This document shows positions 53,828 to 63,000 of a stretch of DNA of 64,000 nt, piece by piece (positions within the stretch are counted from its first letter, which is position 1; every line of letters starts with the position of its first letter). The stretch comes from Streptomyces zagrosensis (GTDB lineage: Bacteria; Actinomycetota; Actinomycetes; Streptomycetales; Streptomycetaceae), in NCBI RefSeq assembly GCF_014203645.1, contig NZ_JACHJL010000020.1, forward strand, positions 62,001-126,000, written 5' to 3'. The translations under genes were made by a program, and so were the position numbers. Under the pieces are notes generated by a model. It saw nothing but the letters and a program-made list of their open reading frames with translations. It did not search any database and was not told the origin of the DNA.

Positions 53828-56800
53828 TCAGTGCTGCTCTCCGATCCCGGTGAGCCAGGTGTCCACGGCCTCCGCGACAAACGGGGCGTGCTCGCTCTCC
53901 AGGATGGAGAAGTGGTCACCGGGGACATCGACGACGGCGGACATCGAGGCGAGGCTGGTCTGCCAGGCCACGCCCTCCTCCTCCTGGACGATCGGCTCCG
54001 TGGCCCGTACGAGCAGGGCGGGCGCGGCGAGACCACCCGGCTCCCAGTCCATCAGCAGGCGCGTACAGATCCAGACGAAGGCAGTGATCTTCTCGAACCC
54101 GATGTTGTCGGTGTTGATGCCGTTGAACGACCGGCCGGCCAGATCGTTGTCCCACTTGTTGATGACCTTGTCGTTCATCCGGTACGAGTCGAGGAGCGCG
54201 ACTCCGACCAGCGCTGCCCCGCGCTGTTCCAGCTCCTTCGCCAGCTCGTAGGCGACCACGCCACCGGACGAGGAGCCCGCCAAGGAGAAGGTCTCGTCCC
54301 CGACGTAGTCGATGATCGCGGTCGCCATGACGTCCATCAAAACCTCGGTGGTCGCGGGCAGGTCCTCCCCCTCGTCGAAACCGGGCGCCATCAGGGCCGA
54401 GACCCTGCGGGTGCCCGCGAACTCGGCCGCGAACCGCAGGTACACGTCCGGACCCGTCAAAGGCAGCGGCACCGGCGGGCAGATGCAGATGAGATGCGGG
54501 CCGGTGTCTCCGGGCGAGATCCGGACCACGGTGGGGCGTTTCGCGAGTTGGTCGGGCGTCTCGAACCGGGGCCGCAATACCGCGGCGCTCATCGCGAAAT
54601 CGTGCGCCTCCGACACCCGGCGCTCCGCGACCGCACGCATGTACAAACGCCCCATGATGTCCTGCTGGGGCGCCTGCGGCGATTCCCCGGCCCCCCCGGC
54701 TGCTTCCCCGGCTGCCCCCGGGGAAGCAGCCGGGGACTGCGCAAGTACGGTCCCGAGGTAGGCGGCGAGTTCGTCGACTGTCGGATGGTCGAACACCAAG
54801 GTGACCGGCATCCGCAGGCCGGTCGCGGCGGCGAGCCGGTTCCGCAGTTCCAGGGCGGTCAGGGAGTCGAACCCCAGCTCGCGGAAGGCCTGGCGGCTGT
54901 CGATGTGCTCGGCGGAGGTGTGACCCAGCGTGGCGGCGACATGCGCGCGAACCAAATTTTGGAGCAACCCGGGCCGCTCCTCCGCCGGAGCTGCCGCCCA
55001 GCGCCGCGGGAAGCCGCCGTCGTCGTCCCTGCCGTCCTTCGCGGCCGGGCGGACAACCCCGCCGCCCAGGGAGCGCAGCATGGCCGGGAGGCCCCCCGGG
55101 CCGCGCAGCGCGGCCAGGTCGAGCCGGGCCGGCGCCAGGACCGCCTCGTCCGTACGCAATGCCTGGTCGAACAGGGCCAGGCCCTGCTCCACCGAGAGCG
55201 GCGGCAGCCCTGAACGGCTCAGCCGGCGCAGGTCGGCTTCGCTGAGGGTGCCGGTGAGGCCGACCTCCGTCGTCCAGGTGCCCCATGCCAGTGACACACC
55301 GGGCAGACCCGCCTGCCGGCGCCACTGCGCCAGGGTGTCCACGAAGACGTTGCCCGCCGCGTAGTTGCCCTGCCCCGGACCGCCAAGCAGCCCGGCCACG
55401 GAGGAGAAGACTACGAACATCGACAGGTCCCGGTCCCTGGTCAGTTCGTGCAGGTACCAGGCGGCGTCCACCTTCGGGGCCAGCACCCGGTCCATTCGCT
55501 CGGGTGTGAGCGAACCGATCACGCCGTCATCGAGTACACCGGCGGTGTGTACGACGCCGGACACGGGATGCTCCGCCAGCAGCGCGGAGAGAGCATCCCG
55601 ATCGGACACATCGCAGGCGATCACCTGGACCCGTGCGCCGAGCCCGGTTAGTTCCTCGGCCAACTGGGCCGCTCCCTCGGCGCGTTCACCGCGACGGCTG
55701 GCCAGCAGCAGCCGCCGTACTCCGTGCGCACGGACCAAATGCCGTGCCAGCAAACCGCCCAGACCACCGGTACCGCCGGTAACCAGGACCGTTCCCTCCC
55801 TCGCGGCGAGAGCGGCGGGGGTGGCAGGAGCGGCGGTCGCGGCGGGGACGGCGGTCGGTGGTGTGTGGCGCTCCAGACGCGGCGTGCGCACCACCGGCCC
55901 ACGAATCGCGGCCTGCGGTTCACCGGTCGCAACCACACCGTCCAGTAGGGGAATGTCGAGGCCGGCGGACGCGTCCAGGTCGATCAGGGTGATCCGATCC
56001 GGGTTCTCCGTCTGCGCCGAACGGATCAGCCCCCACACCGCCGAGCCGGGCAGATCGGTCACCGGGTCACCGGTGCCGGTGGTCACCGCCGACCGGGTGA
56101 GCACGATCAGCCTCGTGCGGTCGTAACGGTGGTCACCGAGCCAGCGCTGCAACTGCTCCAGTACCCATACGGTGACCTGGTGCGTCAGCGGTACCACGGC
56201 ACCCTCGGGGTGGTGTGGTACGGCCAGTGCCAGGCACCCCGGGACCGGGGCCCCGGCTTCGACGGCGGAGGTCAGAGCGGCCAGGTCCGGATAGCCCGCT
56301 CCGTCACCGACGACGGCCCAGCCGTCGCTCGCGACGGCCCGGTCCACGCCCAGGTCCGTCCACCGCGGCGCGAGCAGCACCGTGTCCTGGGGTACGGCGG
56401 CGAAGTCTCCGTCCGGCAGCGGCCGGGCCAGGAGCGATCCGATCGACAGCACCGGCGCACCCGTGGCGTCAGCCACCGCGACGGAGACCTCGCCCTCACC
56501 GATACGGGTCAGACACACCCGCACGCGCGCCGCGCCCGAAGCACGCAGGACCACATCGGTGAACATGAACGGCAGCATGGCCGGGCTCGCCGAGCCTGCC
56601 GGGACCGCCGTGTCCCCGGCACCAGCCGGGCCCGCCGTGCCCAGTCCGGCGAACATCGCCGCGTGCAGCACCGCGTCCAGCAGCGCCGGGTGAATGCCGT
56701 AGAGCTGGGCCCGCGACTGCTCGGACCGGGGCAGCTCGACCTCGGCCCAGACCCGCTCGTCCAGCGTCCAGGCCCTGGTCAGCCCCTGGAACACCGGTCC

Positions 56801-59800
56801 GTAGACGATGTCGGAGCCGTCCTCGGAGGCCGGGCCGGTGGAATACACGCCCGAGACGTCGACGTCCGCCGCTCCGGTCGGGGGCCAGGGCGTACCGACT
56901 CCGTCGAAGGCGTCGCCGGTGGCCGTCGCACGGGTCAGCACGCCCGTCGCGTGCCGGGTCCAGACCTCGGCACCGTCCGAGCGAGCGTGGATGGCTACCG
57001 TCCACTGTTGTTCCTGCTGGTTCTGCCCCTGCCCCTGCCCGTGCTGCTCGGTAAGGAGTATCTGAATCTGGCAGTCTCCTTGTGCCGGGATGACCAGCGG
57101 TGCCTCCAGCACCAGTTCACCGACCTGGTCACAGCCCACGGCGTCCCCCGCCCGAACCGCCAACTCCACAAACCCGGTCCCGGGGAACACCACCATGCCC
57201 CGCACCACGTGGTCGGCGAGCCAGGGGTGCGAGCGCAGCGAGATCTGGCCGGTAAACAGAATCCCTCCGGAGCCGGGCACCGCCACCATCGCTCCCAACA
57301 GCGGGTGTTCGGCCGGGACGAGACCGGCCCCCGTCACATCTCCCACCGAGTTCAGCACATCGGGCCAGTACCGCTGGTGCTGGAAGGCGTACGTGGGCAG
57401 TTCGACCCGGCGAGCATCGAGACCACCGGCGAAGAGCGACCGCCAAGAGACGGGCACGCCGTGGACGAACAGTTCGGCCAGCGAGGCCACCATCCGCCGC
57501 GGACCACCCTCACCTCGACGCAAAGTGCCGACAACGACACCTTCAGCCCCGGCAGACATGGCGCACGTGTCCAGGATCTCCTGGAGCGGCGTGGTGAGTA
57601 CGGGATGCGGACTGACCTCGACAAACACCTGGCGACCATCCGCGATCAACGCCTGGACAGCCTCCTCGAAGCGGACCGTCTCGCGCAGGTTACGCACCCA
57701 GTACGCCGCATCGGCCGTAGCAGCATCCAGGAGCCCTCCGGTGACGGAGGAGTACACGGGGACGGACGCCGACTGCGGCTGGACCGGCGCCAACTCTTCC
57801 AAAAGCCGGTCCCGGATCTCCTCCACCTGTGCCGAGTGCGAGGCGTAATCCACCGCGATCACCCGCGCACGGACACCGTCCGCCTCACACTCCGCCACCA
57901 ACTCCCGCAACGCCACCACATCACCCGACACCACCACCGACAACGGACCATTCACCGCCGCCAACGACAACCGACCACCCCACCGCTCAACAAACACCAC
58001 AACACGATCCGCAGACAGCGCCACAGCCGCCATCCCACCACCCTCACCCGCCAACGTGTCCGCAATCGCGCGGCTCCGCAACGCCACCACCCGCGCCCCA
58101 TCGGACAACGACAGCCCACCCGCCATACACAACGCAGCAATCTCACCCTGCGAGTGCCCCACTACAGCAACCGGTTCCACACCACACGAGCGCCACAGCT
58201 TCGCAAGCGACACCATCACCGCCCACAGGACCGGCTGCACCACCTCCACCCGACCCAACGCCACCTCATCATCAAGCACATCCGACAAGGACCACTCCAC
58301 GAACGGGGCAAGTGCCTCGGCACACTCCGCCATCGCCGTCGCAAAGACCTCCGACGCCGCCCACAACTCCCGCGCCATACCGACCCACTGGGCCCCTTGG
58401 CCAGGGAACACGAACACCACGCTCGCGTCCGCGCTCCCGGCCACCGCCCCCTGGACCACCTGCGCAACAGGCTCACCTGCCACCACCGCCCGCAGCCCGG
58501 CCAGCAGCTCCGCACGGTCACCACCGGTCACCACCACACGGTGATCGAACAGCGCCCGGCTGGTCACCAACGATCGCCCCACATCGACCGATTCGAGCCC
58601 GTCATCCGCATCGACCCAGTCCAACAACCGGGCCGCCTGACCACGCACCGCCTCAGCCGTCTTCCCCGACAGCACCCACGGCACGATCCCCGAGCCGATC
58701 AGACCAGTGCCGTCAGGCACAGACTCAGGGGCGGGCGCAGGCTCAGGAGTGGGGGCAAGGGTGGGCAGGGGCGCCGGCGCTTCGAGAATGACGTGCGCGT
58801 TCGTACCGGACAGGCCGAAGGACGACACACCGGCCCGGCGCGGGTGATCGTTCTCGGGCCAGGGGGTGGCCTCTGTCAGTAGCCGTACCGCACCCTGCGA
58901 CCAGTCGACCTTCGATGACGGCGCGTCCACGTGCAGCGTCTGCGGCAGCACCCCGTATTCCATCGCCTTGACCATCTTGATGATGCCCGCGGCACCTGCT
59001 GCGGCCTGGGTGTGACCGATGTTCGACTTCAGCGAGCCCAGCCACAACGGCCGCTTATCCGGGCGGCCTTGGCCGTACGTCGCCAGCAGCGCCTGTGCCT
59101 CGATCGGGTCGCCAAGGACCGTACCCGTGCCATGCGCCTCCACCACATCCACCTCAGCGCCCGACAGCCCGGCGCCGGCCAACGCCTGCCGGATGACCCG
59201 CTGCTGGGCGGGACCGTTCGGCGCCGTCAAACCGTTCGACGCACCGTCCTGATTCACCGCGCTCGACCGCACGACCGCAAGCACCCGACGCCCATCACGC
59301 CGCGCATCCGACAACCGCTGCACCACCAGCACCCCGGACCCCTCAGCCCAGCCCGTGCCATCGGCAGAGTCCGCGAACGCCTTGCACCTGCCATCAGCGG
59401 CGAGCCCGCCCTGCTGGGAGAAGCCGATGAAGGTATCCGGAATCGCCATCACGGTCACACCGCCCGCGAGGGCCATGGTGCACTCCCCCGACCGCAGCGC
59501 CTGCGCGGCCAGATGCAGCGCCACCAGCGACGACGAACACGCCGTGTCCACCGTCATCGCCGGACCCTGCAAGCCCAGCGCGTAGGCGATGCGCCCCGAG
59601 ACCACACTTTGCGAACTGCCGGTCATCAGATGCCCGGTGATGTCCTCCGCCGACCGGCCGGCCACCTCGCTGTAACCGGACTGGAACGCGCCCGCGAAGA
59701 CTCCGACCGAACTGCCCGCCAGTTCCTGCGGATCGATCCCGGCGTGCTCCAGCGCCTCCCAGGACGTCTCCAGCAGCAAGCGCTGCTGCGGGTCCATGGC

Positions 59801-60050
59801 GAGGGCTTCGCGCGGCGGGATACCGAAGAAGCCCGCGTCGAACTCGCCCACGCCGTCGAGGAAACCGCCCTCAGCGGTGACCGAGGTGCCGGCGCCGTCC
59901 CCCAGGAGGCCGTCAAGGTCCCAACCACGGTCGTTGGGGAAGCCGGACACCGCGTCGCGGCCCTGCTCTACCAGGCCCCACAGCTCCTCGGGGCTGTCAA
60001 CACCACCGGGATAGCGGCATGCCATCCCCACGATGACGATCGGGTCGTCG
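53828..60050 (-). other. PKS final module: KS-AT(methylmalonyl)-DH-KR-ACP-TE
   Basis: Approximate spans: KS 58770-60045, AT 57480-58450, DH 56440-57310, KR 55260-55800, ACP 54740-54980, TE 53880-54520. Between ACP and TE is a Gly/Ala/Pro-rich linker (about 54680-54740). It should add a methyl-branched unit and leave a 2-methyl-2,3-double bond before cyclisation. Confidence 0.9.
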
Positions 60051-63000
60051 GCCACGGACACCAGCGGCGGCAGCGAAGACAGCGACCGCTGCTGCGTCAG
60101 CGGCGTGTCCTGGGCGCTGCCGTCACCGAGCAGGGACGCCAGGTGGCCGGCCAGGATCGTAACCGTCGGATAGTCGAACACCAGGCTGGCCGGCAGGCCG
60201 AGGCCGGTCACCGAGACGAGCCGGTTGCGCAGTTCCACCGCAGTCAGCGAGTCGAAGCCCAGTTCCTTGAACGCCTGGGCATTGTCCACACGTGCGGCGG
60301 AGCTGTGCCCCAGCACCGCGGCAACCTGCCCGCCGACCAGGTCGAGCAGGAAGCGGGGGCGTTCTCCCGCCGGTATGGCCGCCCAGCGCCCGGCGAAGCT
60401 GTCGGGGGCCCGGCGGTCGTCCCCGGCTGTCGGGCGGACGGCGCCGCGCGCGACGAGTGAGCGCATCATCGGCGGAACGCCCTGGGCCCGTAGCGCCGCG
60501 GTGTCCAGCCGGGTCAGGCCGACCACGGGCACATCGGCGCGCCATGCCCGGTCGAACAGCTCCAACCCCTGCTCCACCGACAGCGGCGGCATGCCGGACG
60601 CGCTCATCCGGCGCAGGCCGACGTCCGAGAGTGTGCCGGTCAGGCCGACTTCGGAGGTCCAGGCGCCCCAGGCCAGCGATACACCGGGGAGGCCGAGTTG
60701 CCTGCGGTGCTGTACGAGCGTGTCCATGAACGCGTTGCCCGCAGCGTAATTGCCCTGGCCGGGTCCGCCGAGCAGGCCGGCGAGGGACGAGAACACGACG
60801 AACAGTGACAGGTCCAGGTCGCGGGTCAGCTCGTGGAGGTGCCAGGCGGCGTCCGCCTTCGGGGCCAGCACCCTGCTCATCCGCTCGCCGGTCAGCGATC
60901 CGATGACGCCGTCGTCCAGCACACCGGCAGTGTGCACGACCCCCTGTACGGGGTAGGCCTCGGATACGGCTGCCAGCGCCACGGCGAGTGCCTCGCGATT
61001 GGAGGCGTCACAGGCCGCGACGGTGACCAGCGCCCCGTACTCGCCGAGTTCCCTCATCAGTTCCGGCGCTCCCTCCGTCCGCTCGCCGCCGCGGCTGAGC
61101 AGCAACAAGTGCCGGACTCCGTGGGCGCGCACCAGGTGACGGGCGACCAGGCTGCCCAGGCCGCCCGTACCGCCGGTGATCACCACTGTGCCGTCCAGCG
61201 GTGCGCCGGTTCCGCCGGCGGGGCCGCTCGGAGTCTCGTCGGTCGGTGTGTGCCGTACGAGGCTCGGTGTGAGCATCGCCCCCCGGCGTACCGCGATCTG
61301 CGGCTCACCGGTCGCGACGACGCCCGCCAGCAACGCGAGATCGAGGTCGAGTTCTGTGCCGACACTGGTGCCGGTGGCAGAGTCGGTGTCGGTGTCGGTG
61401 TCAGAGTTGGTGTCAGAGTTGGTGTCGGTGTCGGCGGGCTCCAGGTCGACCAGGGTGATCCGGTCCGGATTCTCCGACTGCGCGGAGCGGACCAGCCCCC
61501 AGACCGCCGCGGCGGGCAGGTCGGTCACCGGGTCGTCCTCGCCCGTGCTGACAGCCGCCCGGGTGACGACAGCGAGCCTCGTCTCGCTAAACCGCGCGTC
61601 GCCGAGCCAGTGTTGTATCTGCTCCAGCGCCCATGTGGTGGCCCGGTGCGTCGATTCCACCACCGGTCCCTCGGCGTGGTGGGGCACGGCGAGCACCGTG
61701 CATGGGGGTACGGGAGTGCCGCCGTCGATCGCCGTGATCAGGGCGTCCAGATCGGCGTAACCCGCTTCCGCGCGCACGCCGGCACCCACAACGGCCCAAC
61801 CGTCGACCTGGAGGGTGTCGCCCCGGGCATCGGCCAAGGTGCCCTGTGGCCCGGCAGCGTCCATGCCGATCCACGCGGGCGCGAGCACAATCGTGTCCTG
61901 CGTCGCCGATACGAGCGCGCTGTCGGGCAGCGGCCTGGTGGACAGCGCCCCGATCGACAGCACCGGCGCCCCCGTGCCGTCCGCGACCGCCACGGAGAAC
62001 TCGTCCCGCCCGGTGCGGGTCAGACACAGCCTCACCCGGGTGGCGCCCGAAGCACGCAGCACGACGTCATTGAACGTGAACGGCAGTCGCGCGGCCTCGC
62101 TGTCGTCCTCACCTTCCGCGAGGCCGGCCGCAGCCGGTTCGGCTGCCGAACCGGCTGCCGAACCGGCTGCCGGGCCGGCGAACACCGCCGCGTGCAGGAC
62201 CGCGTCCAGCAAGGCCGGGTGGATACCGAACGCCGCTGCCCGGAGCCACTGCGCCTCGGGCAGTTCGGCCTCGGCCCACACCCTCTCCCCCTCGGTCCAC
62301 GCTCCGGTAAGACCCTGGAAGACCGGCCCGTAGACCACGTCCGTACCTGCGCCTTCGGCGTAGATCCCGGAGATGTCGACGGCTGTCGCCTCGGTGGGGG
62401 GCCATGCGGAGCCAGGTGCGTCGAAGACATCGTCCATGCATACGCGGCCGGTGAGCAGGCCGGTGGCGTGGCGTTTCCACACGTCGTCGCCGTCGGGTCG
62501 GGCATGGATCGCAACAGCCCAGTGCCCCTGCTCGCGCTCGGTGAGGACGACCTGGACCTGGCAGCCGCCCCTGGCCGGGAGCACCAACGGCGCCTCCAGA
62601 ACCAGTTCGCTCAGCCGGCCACAGCCCACGGCGTCCCCCGCCCGGACCGCCATCTCCACAAACCCGGTCCCGGGAAACACCACCATCCCCCGCACCACAT
62701 GATCTGCCAGCCACGGATGCGACCACACCGACACCCGACCCGTGAACAACATCCCACCCGACTCGGGCAGAGCGACCATCGCCCCCAGCAACGGATGATC
62801 GGCCGAGGCAAGACCCGCCCCCACCACATCGCCAACCGACGCCGAGGCCTCGGGCCAATACCGCACACGCTGAAACGCATACGTCGGCAGCGCCACCTCG
62901 CGCGCACCGGCACCGGCGAACACCGCTCTCCACTCAACGGGAACGCCCCGGACGAACAGCCGGGCGGCTGCTGACAGCAGCGCGGCGTCCTCGGGACGGT

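Noticed and set aside
56129..58882. A 917-codon open frame opposite the PKS, with another of 713 codons at 60833-62974
   Set aside because: Both are long only because of strong GC bias on the opposite strand. The PKS domains on the minus strand are complete and continuous.
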